Source of the DNA: Acidimicrobiaceae bacterium
GTDB lineage: Bacteria > Actinomycetota > Acidimicrobiia > Acidimicrobiales > Palsa-688
Direction of reading: 5' to 3'
Assembly (NCBI GenBank): GCA_003156795.1
Contig: PMHU01000226.1
Coordinates: 11,150-17,071 of the forward strand
Length of the DNA stretch: 5,922 bases
Shown: positions 1 through 5,104 of the stretch, piece after piece
How the letters are laid out: the number at the start of each line of letters is the position of its first letter
How positions within the stretch are numbered: position 1 is the stretch's first letter
Translations under genes and position numbers: made by a program
Notes under the pieces: generated by a model
What the model was told of the DNA's origin: nothing
What the model saw: the letters and a program-made list of their open reading frames with translations, nothing else
Database searches by the model: none

Positions 1-708
1 GACGACCCGTCCTGGGTCCACGTCACCATCAACGACCTGTCCCGCCGTGAGCTCGAGGACCGGGGAATCAGGGCGACGGTGGTCCGCAACGCGTTCGACC
101 TGGGAGCAGCCTCCGGCGACAGGACCCGAACGCGCGGCAACCTCGGTTTGGAGGCCGGACAGATCTTGGTGCTCCAGCCGACTCGGGCCATCGCCAGAAA
201 AGGGATTCCAGCCGGGTTGGCGGTGGCAGAAGCGCTCGGCGCCACCTACTGGATCCTGGGACCGCCGGAAGAGGGATACGGAGAAGAGCTGCAACGCATC
301 CTTGGCCGATCCCGTGTTCCCGTCCGTCAAGGACCCGTCCCTCCGATGGATGGTCCCGCCGGCGTCGAACACGCCTACGCCGCTAGCGACGCGGTCGTCT
401 TCCCGTCGACGTGGGAAGGCTTCGGCAACCCGCCGGTAGAGGCGGCCGTCTTCCGACGACCGGTAGCCGTCGGTCCGTACCCCGTCGGAGCCGAGCTCCG
501 GGCCCTCGGATTCCGTTGGTTCGACTCCAGTCAGCCGGGCGACCTCAAAGACTGGCTGGCCGACCCGGACCTTCGACTGATCGATCACAACCACGACGTG
601 GTCCGCCGCCATCTCAATCTCGCCGACCTGCCTCAGCGCTTGGCGGCGTTGATCACCGCGGCTGGATGGCGTCTCCCTCAGCGGCCGGCGGGAGGAACCA
701 GTCGGTAA
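1..708 (+). CDS. GT4-type glycosyltransferase, C-terminal part (5' end outside window)
   Basis: The frame is open from base 1 to the TAA at 706-708 (235 codons), so the N-terminal acceptor-binding half is missing. What remains is the nucleotide-sugar-binding half of a GT-B enzyme, which transfers a sugar from an activated donor to an unidentified acceptor in the cytoplasm. Visible motifs, in window codon numbering, are the strand-plus-loop ILVLQPTRAIARKGIP with R62 and K67, the usual diphosphate-contacting Arg/Lys pair, and STWEGFGNPPVEAA, a canonical E-x7-E signature of retaining family 4 enzymes with glutamates at codons 139 and 147. The segment before it, HAYAASDAVVFPS, is typical of the family. 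The C-terminus (about codons 200-235) looks like a normal end. Donor and acceptor cannot be told from this fragment. The family call is secure; the specific product is not. No downstream partner is visible, because the next gene is 224 bp away. Confidence 0.88.
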   Translation, partial: DDPSWVHVTINDLSRRELEDRGIRATVVRNAFDLGAASGDRTRTRGNLGLEAGQILVLQPTRAIARKGIPAGLAVAEALGATYWILGPPEEGYGEELQRILGRSRVPVRQGPVPPMDGPAGVEHAYAASDAVVFPSTWEGFGNPPVEAAVFRRPVAVGPYPVGAELRALGFRWFDSSQPGDLKDWLADPDLRLIDHNHDVVRRHLNLADLPQRLAALITAAGWRLPQRPAGGTSR

Positions 709-932
709 CGCCTGCGGCGAACCTTGACGGCCAGGAGGCTGGTCCCGGGACGCCGCGCCGGTGACGGCCTCAAAGGCTCGGGCGGCCGGGAGGTGACCCG
801 GTCAGGGGATTGATTCGGCGGCCTCACGCTCCAGAGTTCTGCGCGCCTGTTCGTGGTTCCTTCCCCGTAACATCAACCAGAAATTTCCGGCAAATCGTCT
901 CAACCACCCGCACCCCGGCAAAGGCTGGCAGG
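709..932. other. Spacer between glycosyltransferase and TetR gene: hairpin and possible promoter
   Basis: I see no gene in this spacer. Positions 784-803 can form a hairpin with a seven-pair stem (one G-U) and the six-base loop AGGTGA. With no T-run after it, it is only a weak terminator candidate for the glycosyltransferase. From about 860 the base composition becomes richer in A/T. It contains TAACAT (868-873), which matches the actinobacterial -10 pattern TANNNT, and the 8-bp palindrome GAAATTTC (880-887). CCGGCAAA occurs twice, at 887-894 and 915-922. TetR proteins commonly repress their own promoter from a dyad in such a place, but no long palindrome is visible, so an operator is speculation. 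Confidence 0.3.
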
Positions 933-1598
933 ATGGTGTTAGTGAGTGAACAGAGAATCACCCAACTCAAGCCTCGGCTACCGGCCGCCGTCCGCCGCAG
1001 CCAGCTCCTGGATGTAGCGACGGTTCGCTTTGCGGCCAACGGCTTTCACGAGACGTCCATGGAGGAAATAGCCGACGCCGCCGGGGTGACCAAGCCCGTC
1101 CTCTACCAGCACTTCAGTTCCAAGAAGAAGCTTTACCTGGAGATACTCGACTCGATTGGGCGCGAACTCATTGCCGCCGTCATCCAGCGGGCCGCAGCCG
1201 AGACCGACCCGTACCACCGGGTCCTCGCCGGGTTTCGCGCTTACTTCCTGTTCGCGTGTGACCATACAAGCGCCTACCAGCTGTTCTTCGGAAGCGGGGC
1301 GCGAGCCTCAGACGAACTCGCCGAGTCGATCCGCAAAGTGGAGGACGTCGTCGCCCTGATCATCGCCGGTTTCATCGACGCCGATATCGAAACCGATCAC
1401 CGCGAGACGCTCGGCTACGCCCTGGTGGGACTGGGCGAAGTGGCGGGGCGGCGGTGGGTCGCGCTTCACGGCGACCCGGATGGCCCTGGGCTATTCCCAG
1501 CCGAAGCAGAGGTTCTGGCGGTGCGCTTGGCGGACCTGGTTTGGGCCGGACTCCGAGGCCTGCCTGGGAGCCCGAGCCCCCGTCCTCTCGACGAGTGA
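933..1598 (+). CDS. TetR/AcrR-family transcriptional regulator
   Basis: This is a DNA-binding one-component regulator of 221 residues from ATG 933, the normal size for the family. The N-terminal helix-turn-helix lies at about residues 23-68. RRSQLLDVATVRFAANGF is followed by TSMEEIADAAGVTKPVLYQHF and the lysine-rich start of the next helix (SSKKKLY), a near-textbook TetR signature. The rest (about 70-221) is a helical ligand-binding and dimerisation domain whose ligand cannot be read. An in-frame ATG at 810 would add 41 residues unlike any TetR N-terminus, so I rejected it. GTG 942 is a good alternative start, because GGCAGGA (927-933) sits 8 bases before it, whereas it abuts ATG 933. The next gene overlaps the stop codon, so the two are probably co-transcribed and the ligand may be an acyl-CoA or aromatic thioester (inference). 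TetR proteins usually repress their own operon. Confidence 0.92.
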   Translation: MVLVSEQRITQLKPRLPAAVRRSQLLDVATVRFAANGFHETSMEEIADAAGVTKPVLYQHFSSKKKLYLEILDSIGRELIAAVIQRAAAETDPYHRVLAGFRAYFLFACDHTSAYQLFFGSGARASDELAESIRKVEDVVALIIAGFIDADIETDHRETLGYALVGLGEVAGRRWVALHGDPDGPGLFPAEAEVLAVRLADLVWAGLRGLPGSPSPRPLDE

Positions 1599-2011
1599 CC
1601 GAGGCTCCACCCGGCCCGAAACCCCGGGTGCCGCCGAACTGCGACATGACGCTGGGGATGACGTGCGTCGACAAGTCCGAACCGGGCGTCACCGTCTGGG
1701 TCATGACCGCAGCCGAGCACATGGCCAACCCGGTAGGGGTGGTGCAGGGAGGGTTCCTCAGTGCCTTCGCCGACTCGGCCATGGCGACCGCGACGGTCAC
1801 CAACCTTCAAGGCCGCAAGGCCTACACGGCCAACACAGAGCTGAAGATCAGCTTTCTCAGGGGCGCACCCGTCGGAGAAGCCCTCACTTGCAGGGCGCGC
1901 GTAATCGGCGGGGGTAAGCGGGTGACCTTCGTTGAAGCAGACATCACCGATTCCGCGGGCCGGCTGGTCGCCAAGGCTTCGTCCACCTACCTCCTCACCC
2001 CTCGGGACTGA
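1595..2011 (+). CDS. PaaI-like hotdog-fold thioesterase
   Basis: This is a predicted acyl-CoA thioesterase of 138 residues, a usual length for single-domain PaaI-type hotdog enzymes that hydrolyse acyl- or aryl-CoA in the cytoplasm. The central helix carries NPVGVVQGGFLSAFADSAM, matching the family pattern N-x-x-G-x-x-(H/Q)-G-G...D. D60 is the likely catalytic acid, and Q51 stands where many members have His. The following strands (KAYTANTELKISFLRGAP and LTCRARVIGGGKRVTFVEAD) fit the five-stranded hotdog sheet. I chose GTG 1595 because it shares GTGA with the TetR stop codon, a typical translational-coupling overlap, and no Shine-Dalgarno is seen upstream. ATG 1646 would remove 17 residues before the first expected strand. 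An in-frame ATG at 1454 lies deep inside the TetR gene and gives a low-complexity extension. Substrate is unknown; the TetR neighbour suggests inducible acyl-CoA or aromatic catabolism. Confidence 0.88.
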   Translation: MTEAPPGPKPRVPPNCDMTLGMTCVDKSEPGVTVWVMTAAEHMANPVGVVQGGFLSAFADSAMATATVTNLQGRKAYTANTELKISFLRGAPVGEALTCRARVIGGGKRVTFVEADITDSAGRLVAKASSTYLLTPRD

Positions 2012-2180
2012 AGCGGGCGCCACGGGCCGAACATTGGCTCAACCCTGGGCGCGATCTTCCACTCTCGGAAGCAAATTCCAGGCTTTTCGTGGCCGATTGC
2101 TACCAAGACCGCGGGAGCGCGCCCAGATAGACCGAAATTCGGTGAAACCATAGAGGCTATAAGGGTAATAAGGGGTTAAA
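2012..2180. other. Convergent spacer, A/T-rich part with small dyads
   Basis: This lies between the stop of the thioesterase and a C-rich repeat, and no credible gene is present. It includes the least GC-rich patch of the window (about 2130-2180). Within it are a perfect dyad, ACCGAA-A-TTCGGT (2131-2143), a second, ATAG-AGG-CTAT (2150-2160), and a direct repeat of ATAAGGG at 2159-2165 and 2168-2174 (9-bp period). Read on the minus strand, bases 2170-2187 could fold as GGGG(GG)/CCCC(TT) around a seven-base loop followed by ATTA, a poor terminator candidate for the peroxiredoxin transcript. A further 5-bp hairpin, CTTCC/GGAAG, lies near 2056-2071. Function is unknown; a bidirectional termination zone is the plainest reading. 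Confidence 0.35.
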
Positions 2181-2192
2181 CGCCCCCCGCCC

Positions 2193-2234
2193 GGACCCCG
2201 CACCCCGGACCCCCGCACCCGGACCCCGCCCCGC
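2193..2234. repeat. Three imperfect 14-bp C-rich tandem repeats
   Basis: Three adjacent 14-base units start with GGACCCC: GGACCCCGCACCCC (2193-2206), GGACCCCCGCACCC (2207-2220) and GGACCCCGCCCCGC (2221-2234). They differ only by small changes in the C-runs and the last bases. A further C-run (2183-2188) precedes them, and GGACCCGGACGCCC-like sequence continues to about 2253. The minus strand therefore carries many closely spaced G-runs of three to five, the pattern expected of a G-quadruplex former. The block lies in a convergent spacer just downstream of the peroxiredoxin stop, outside any gene. Replication slippage is the likely origin; a role in transcription termination is inference. Confidence 0.75.
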
Positions 2235-2258
2235 GAGCCGGACCCGGACGCCCGAGCC

Positions 2259-2273
2259 ACCCGGGAACCGGGT
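2259..2273 (-). terminator. Small hairpin just after the peroxiredoxin stop
   Basis: Read on the minus strand, ACCCGG-TTC-CCGGGT forms a perfect six-pair stem with a three-base loop, beginning 2 bases after the peroxiredoxin stop codon. There is no T-tract. It would therefore not be a classical intrinsic terminator, but it could protect the mRNA 3' end or pause polymerase together with the G-rich repeat beyond it. Confidence 0.3.
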
Positions 2274-2275
2274 TG

Positions 2276-2758
2276 CTAGAGCTTGGCCAGGACCGCGTCG
2301 GCGCTGCTGACCTCCAGCCCGAGCGTCTCCTCGACGGCGAGGTCCGTCACCACACCGGCCTGGATGATGGCGGCGTAGCGCTTGGAACGGACGCCCAACC
2401 CGCCTCCAGTGAGGTCGACTTCCAGTCCAAGCTCCTTGGTGAAGGCAGCCGAACCGTCGGCGATCAGGGTCACCTTGTCGCCGACCTCGTTGGCCTCGCC
2501 CCATGCCTTCATGACAAACGCGTCGTTGACCGACACGCAGACGATCTTGTCCACGCCTTTGGCGTGCAGGTCCTCGGCCCTGACGACGAACCCTGGAAGG
2601 TGGTGGTCGCTGCAAGTCGGCGTGAAGGCCCCGGGAAGCCCGAAGAGGACAACGGTGCCCGTTCCAAGCAGGTCTCCTGTTTGCGCCGCTTCGGGGCCGC
2701 TGGGTCCGGGCAGCTGCACCTTGACGTCGGGGATCTTGTCGCCAACTGCGATGGTCAT
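2276..2758 (-). CDS. Prx5-type peroxiredoxin (redoxin family)
   Basis: This thiol peroxidase reduces hydrogen peroxide and organic hydroperoxides in the cytoplasm. It has 160 residues, the length of bacterial/mitochondrial Prx5 proteins. The active-site loop reads LPGAFTPTCS, with P42, T46 and peroxidatic C49; the third conserved catalytic residue is R124 in GVRSKRYA. The Prx5 subfamily signatures CVSVNDAFVMKAWG (72-87 region) and LEVDLTGGGLGVRSKRYA are both present. The only other cysteine is C74, in the strand before the VNDAF motif. No C-terminal resolving cysteine is seen, so the enzyme probably works by a 1-Cys mechanism, or uses C74 or an external thiol such as mycothiol or a redoxin (inference). 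ATG 2758 is preceded by a clear ribosome binding site, and the N-terminus MTIAVGDKIPDVKV is typical. It is divergent from the VOC gene; no peroxide-responsive regulator adjoins it. Confidence 0.95.
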   Translation of the reverse strand: MTIAVGDKIPDVKVQLPGPSGPEAAQTGDLLGTGTVVLFGLPGAFTPTCSDHHLPGFVVRAEDLHAKGVDKIVCVSVNDAFVMKAWGEANEVGDKVTLIADGSAAFTKELGLEVDLTGGGLGVRSKRYAAIIQAGVVTDLAVEETLGLEVSSADAVLAKL

Positions 2759-2762
2759 CGAG

Positions 2763-2768
2763 CCTCCT
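2763..2768 (-). promoter_or_regulatory. Shine-Dalgarno of the peroxiredoxin gene
   Basis: On the minus strand AGGAGG ends four bases before ATG 2758. It is the only strong Shine-Dalgarno in the window, in contrast to the other complete genes, and it fixes this start codon. Confidence 0.8.
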
Positions 2769-2798
2769 GGACTCCTGGGACGGTCGTTTCGATGGGCC

Positions 2799-2826
2799 AG
2801 CCTAGGCGCAACGGCCTTAGCCGCAA
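2799..2826 (-). promoter_or_regulatory. Possible promoter of the peroxiredoxin gene
   Basis: On the minus strand TTGCGG (2826-2821) and TAGGCT (2804-2799) are separated by 16 bases, a plausible -35/-10 pair (TANNNT pattern) giving a leader of about 35 bases with the Shine-Dalgarno in it. The -35 half lies in the palindrome CCGCAAGCGG (2821-2830), which is also next to the divergent VOC -10, so a shared operator is conceivable. The match is by eye only. Confidence 0.3.
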
Positions 2827-2834
2827 GCGGGTCC

Positions 2835-2840
2835 TAAAGT
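2835..2840 (+). promoter_or_regulatory. -10 hexamer TAAAGT for a leaderless VOC transcript
   Basis: TAAAGT fits TANNNT, and its last base is 7 nt before ATG 2848. Transcription would therefore start at or next to the A of the start codon. There is no Shine-Dalgarno before 2848, which supports a leaderless mRNA, a common arrangement in actinobacteria. No convincing -35 is seen. Confidence 0.5.
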
Positions 2841-2847
2841 GGGTCTC

Positions 2848-3420
2848 ATGGCCGAAACGTCCACTCCACCCGAAGGCGAGCTGCCGCGTTGGAGGGGAGT
2901 CAACCATCTCGCCCTCATCACCACCGACATGGACGCCACCGTGCGCTTCTATCACGGTGTCCTGGGTGCCAGATTGGTGGCCCACCTCGGCAACGCATCC
3001 TTCCGCCACTACTTCTTCGAGCTCGGCCCGGAGAATACCGTCGCCTTCTTCGAGTACCGGAACGTCGAGCTGACTCCTTTCGCCAAGCCAGCCGGATTGC
3101 CCGACCCGAGGGCGGTCCAGTTCGACCACGTGTCCTTCAATCTCCCGGACGAAACGGCGCTCCTGACGCTGCGGTCTCGGCTCAAGGAGGCGGGCTGCGA
3201 AGTTACCGACGTCGTCGATCACGGCTTCATCCGATCGATCTACTTCACCGACCCGAGCGGCATTGCGCTGGAAGCCTCGTGGTGGGTGACCGACGCCACC
3301 GGCCGCGACGCCGACTACGGCGACGGCGTGCTGTTCTCTGACCCCGATCCGGTCGCGGCCGTCGTCGAGTTGCAAGAGACGGGCCGGCTCCGCTCCGTCC
3401 CCCACACCAAGCTGGTCTAA
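2848..3420 (+). CDS. VOC (glyoxalase/dioxygenase-fold) metalloprotein
   Basis: This 190-residue protein of the vicinal oxygen chelate superfamily is built from two paired beta-alpha-beta-beta-beta modules. Module one (about 17-72) starts GVNHLALITTDMDATVRFYHGVLGARLV and ends in TVAFFEY. Module two (about 90-146) starts VQFDHVSFNLPD and ends in IYFTDPSGIALEAS. The four expected metal ligands are all in place: H20, E69, H94 and E142, so it should bind a divalent metal and be catalytically competent. Glyoxalase I, extradiol dioxygenase, methylmalonyl-CoA epimerase and resistance proteins share this fold; I cannot choose among them, although the length and C-terminal tail (150-190) are not those of a plain glyoxalase I. 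The start could be GTG 2839, three codons earlier; ATG 2848 is preferred because of the -10 hexamer 7 nt upstream. The stop TAA is 46 bp before rpiA. Confidence 0.88.
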   Translation: MAETSTPPEGELPRWRGVNHLALITTDMDATVRFYHGVLGARLVAHLGNASFRHYFFELGPENTVAFFEYRNVELTPFAKPAGLPDPRAVQFDHVSFNLPDETALLTLRSRLKEAGCEVTDVVDHGFIRSIYFTDPSGIALEASWWVTDATGRDADYGDGVLFSDPDPVAAVVELQETGRLRSVPHTKLV

Positions 3421-3422
3421 TC

Positions 3423-3462
3423 CGATCTTCGGAGCGCCGAGTTGGCGCCTCTGCCAAGATCG
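3423..3462. promoter_or_regulatory. Nested inverted repeat filling the VOC-rpiA spacer
   Basis: The outer arms CGATCTT (3423-3429) and AAGATCG (3456-3462) are a perfect 7-bp inverted repeat. Inside them GCGCC (3434-3438) and GGCGC (3444-3448) pair around GAGTT, and the stem extends by A-T and G-C pairs (3433-3450, 3432-3451) across one bulged C. The whole spacer can therefore fold into one extended hairpin starting 3 nt after the VOC stop. Its right outer arm contains the proposed rpiA -10. It may end or protect the VOC transcript, or act as an operator for rpiA. Confidence 0.5.
3455..3460 (+). promoter_or_regulatory. -10-like hexamer CAAGAT for a leaderless rpiA transcript
   Basis: CAAGAT ends 6 nt before ATG 3467, with no Shine-Dalgarno between. 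The same hexamer at the same distance precedes ATG 5105. The pattern fits a leaderless start, although the first base differs from TANNNT and no -35 is visible. Confidence 0.4.
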
Positions 3463-3466
3463 AGTG

Positions 3467-4111
3467 ATGGCCGCCGACGTCGACTTGGAAAAGCAGGCGG
3501 CCGCATCGGCAGCAGCCTGTCTGGTCGAAGGGGGCATGACCGTCGGGCTCGGAACGGGATCAACCGTGGCCTATCTCCTGCCCGCCATCGCAGCCCGGGG
3601 ACTGGACATCCGCTGCGTAGCGACCTCTCACGCCACCGAGTCCGACGCGCGACGTCTAGGCCTGGACGTCAGGCCTTTCGAGGGCATCGACCGACTGGAC
3701 TTGGCCATAGACGGCGCCGACCAGGTGACGCCCGGCAACTGGCTGATCAAGGGAGGCGGCGGGGCCCATACCAGGGAGAAGGTCGTGGCGGCTGCAGCGG
3801 AGCGATTCGTCGTGATCGTTTCGTCCGACAAGCCGGTCGAGCGCCTCTCGCCTCCTGTGCCTTTGGAGCTCATGGGGTTCGGAGCCGACTCGATCCTGCG
3901 CTCGCTGCCCCAGGCCAAGCTGCGTCCGTCCACCCCTCGAACTCCCGATGGCGGGCTGATCGCCGACTGGTACGGAGAGTTCGACGATCCGGCCGCACTG
4001 TCAGCACTCCTGGAGGCCACGCCGGGAGTGGTCGGCCATGGACTGTTCTCGCCCGAGCTGGTCAGCGAGGTCTTCATAGGTCGAAAGGACGGGGTGGAGC
4101 ATCGTAGGTAG
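3467..4111 (+). CDS. rpiA: Ribose-5-phosphate isomerase A
   Basis: This enzyme interconverts ribose 5-phosphate and ribulose 5-phosphate in the non-oxidative pentose phosphate pathway, in the cytoplasm. It has 214 residues from ATG 3467; E. coli RpiA has 219. Motifs in order are the phosphate loop GLGTGSTV (27-34), the switch region ATSHATES (52-59), LDLAIDGADQV (77-87), LIKGGGGAHTREKVVA (93-108), and PGVVGHGLF near the C-terminus. D82, D85, K95 and catalytic base E104 align one position from E. coli D81, D84, K94 and E103, so the active site is complete. Two departures are seen: DGADE reads DGADQ (Q86), and the usual TDNGN segment reads TPDGG. These suggest a divergent clade rather than a dead enzyme. 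GTG 3464 is an alternative start one codon earlier. There is no Shine-Dalgarno. The 3' end overlaps the convergent WYL gene by 38 bp. Confidence 0.92.
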   Translation: MAADVDLEKQAAASAAACLVEGGMTVGLGTGSTVAYLLPAIAARGLDIRCVATSHATESDARRLGLDVRPFEGIDRLDLAIDGADQVTPGNWLIKGGGGAHTREKVVAAAAERFVVIVSSDKPVERLSPPVPLELMGFGADSILRSLPQAKLRPSTPRTPDGGLIADWYGEFDDPAALSALLEATPGVVGHGLFSPELVSEVFIGRKDGVEHRR

Positions 4112-5042
4112 AGACGAGGCTGCGGCCGACCCAGGCCAGGCGATCTCGCAGCTCGGGCGGATCGAGGACTTCGATGGCGTCGCCGAAGCCGGCGATCTCA
4201 CCAGCCAGGGGCGCCACGCCGTGGCCCCGTAGCTCCACCTCGATCCGGCCGTCTGGACGAGCGGGACCGATGCCCATTCGGGTGCCGAACGCGTGCCGAC
4301 AGATGGGCACGATCTCTGGATCGGCCGCCGCCCTAGCTCGCACCGGGGTACGCAGCTGGTCGACTTTCTCGCTGATCAAGCGCCAGGCGTCGGGCAGGCT
4401 GAAGCCCTCGGGGCGCACGACCGGCTCGCCCGTCGGTTCGGTCGACGTCACTCGGTCAACCCGGAACGTTCGCAGGCCGGCCTCGGTGCCGGCCACCAGA
4501 TACCACACGGACCCCTTGGCGGCCAACCCCAAGGGGTCCACGACCCGGAGCGTGGCCGATCGGTCGCGGGCTACGTACCCCAACTGCAGCCGCTGCCCTT
4601 CGATGACGGCTCGCTGCACGGCATCGAGGTGCGGCGGGGCGGGTCGCTCGACCGGCCTTCGGTCCCAACCCCAAGGGTCGACGACGACCGCAGCCGATAC
4701 AGCCTCCGCGCTGTCACGAAACGGCTCGGGCAAGGCCCGGACCAACTTGCGCAAGGCGGCCCTCACGTCGGGGGAGGCCGACGAAGGCCCCGCCACCAAA
4801 AACAGGGCCCTCGCTTCGGCCGCGGTAAGGCCGCTCAAATCGGTACGGCCCCCGCCAAGCAGCCTCCATCCTCCCCCGCGACCCTGAACGGAGTAGATGG
4901 GCAGGCCGGCCACGCCCAGGGCGTCGAGGTCCCTCCGGGCCGTCCGCTCCGAGATCTCGAGATCTTTGGCGACTTCCGCGGCCGTCACCTGGCCGCGGGT
5001 TTGCAGCAGCATGAGGATGGCCACCAGCCGGTCGGCTCGCAC
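4074..5042 (-). CDS. WYL-domain transcriptional regulator (HTH-WYL-WCX)
   Basis: This DNA-binding regulator has 322 residues, normal for the HTH-WYL-WCX architecture. The winged helix lies at about 1-62: MRADRLVAILMLLQTRGQ, then ISERTARRDLDAL as recognition helix and a GRGGGWRL wing. The WYL domain (about 138-215) has DPLGLAAKGSVWYLVAG with the name-giving W180-Y181-L182, then the arginine strand LRTFRVDRV. The rest (about 225-322) fits the WCX domain. WYL domains sense nucleic acids or other negatively charged ligands; the ligand here is unknown. It is divergent from the TIGR03086-like gene over 62 bp, and its own control or control of that neighbour is the natural guess. The GTG start has no Shine-Dalgarno; AATGAT lies six bases upstream. 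The stop is inside the rpiA 3' end. An 11-bp inverted repeat lies in the WYL-domain coding region. Confidence 0.92.
   Translation of the reverse strand: MRADRLVAILMLLQTRGQVTAAEVAKDLEISERTARRDLDALGVAGLPIYSVQGRGGGWRLLGGGRTDLSGLTAAEARALFLVAGPSSASPDVRAALRKLVRALPEPFRDSAEAVSAAVVVDPWGWDRRPVERPAPPHLDAVQRAVIEGQRLQLGYVARDRSATLRVVDPLGLAAKGSVWYLVAGTEAGLRTFRVDRVTSTEPTGEPVVRPEGFSLPDAWRLISEKVDQLRTPVRARAAADPEIVPICRHAFGTRMGIGPARPDGRIEVELRGHGVAPLAGEIAGFGDAIEVLDPPELRDRLAWVGRSLVSTYDAPPRPFDL
4509..4539. repeat. 11-bp perfect inverted repeat inside the WYL gene
   Basis: The arms GGACCCCTTGG (4509-4519) and CCAAGGGGTCC (4529-4539) are exact reverse complements, separated by nine bases. They fall in the stretch coding for DPLGLAAKGS just before the WYL motif. 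The mRNA would form a very stable hairpin there. Confidence 0.8.
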
Positions 5043-5104
5043 GATCCAATCATTTCACGCAAACCGGCCACTAGCTGACCTGTTTCGACCCGCAAGATGC
5101 TCAT
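5043..5104. promoter_or_regulatory. Divergent promoter region, WYL regulator / TIGR03086-like gene
   Basis: These 62 bases separate two divergent start codons. Rightward, CAAGAT (5093-5098) ends 6 nt before ATG 5105. Leftward, AATGAT on the minus strand (5054-5049) ends 6 nt before GTG 5042. Neither gene has a Shine-Dalgarno, so both may be leaderless. The centre contains GGTCAGCTAGTGGCC-type sequence but no long dyad, so the regulator's operator cannot be pointed to. Confidence 0.45.

Noticed and set aside
742..751. 10-bp palindrome GTCCCGGGAC after the glycosyltransferase
   Set aside because: Short GC palindromes are expected at this base composition. There is no T-run, conserved spacing or nearby start.
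810..932. 41-residue N-terminal extension of the TetR protein from ATG 810
   Set aside because: The added sequence has no TetR character and crosses the likely promoter. Starts at 933 or 942 give a normal N-terminus.
1454..1594. Longer thioesterase beginning at ATG 1454
   Set aside because: It would overlap most of the 3' TetR region and is rich in P, G, R and S, as expected of out-of-frame GC-rich DNA. The GTGA overlap start fits the family length.
2193..2234. CRISPR-like array
   Set aside because: The 14-bp units abut without spacers and no cas gene is near. It is a simple tandem repeat.
2755..3537. 260-codon minus-strand open frame opposite the VOC gene
   Set aside because: It is a shadow of the high-GC VOC gene, with arginine- and valine-rich composition and no recognisable motif. 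The plus strand has all four VOC metal ligands.
3442..4107. 221-codon plus-strand open frame overlapping rpiA
   Set aside because: The product is extremely Arg/Gly-rich and shows no domain. The other frame is clearly RpiA.
4523..4677. 13-bp direct repeat CCAACCCCAAGGG at 4523-4535 and 4665-4677
   Set aside because: The copies are read in different codon frames (encoding DPLGL and DPWGW contexts) and share no flanks. It is probably chance in GC-rich coding sequence.
4293..5078. 261-codon plus-strand open frame opposite the WYL gene
   Set aside because: It is antisense to a well-supported WYL regulator and has low-complexity composition.
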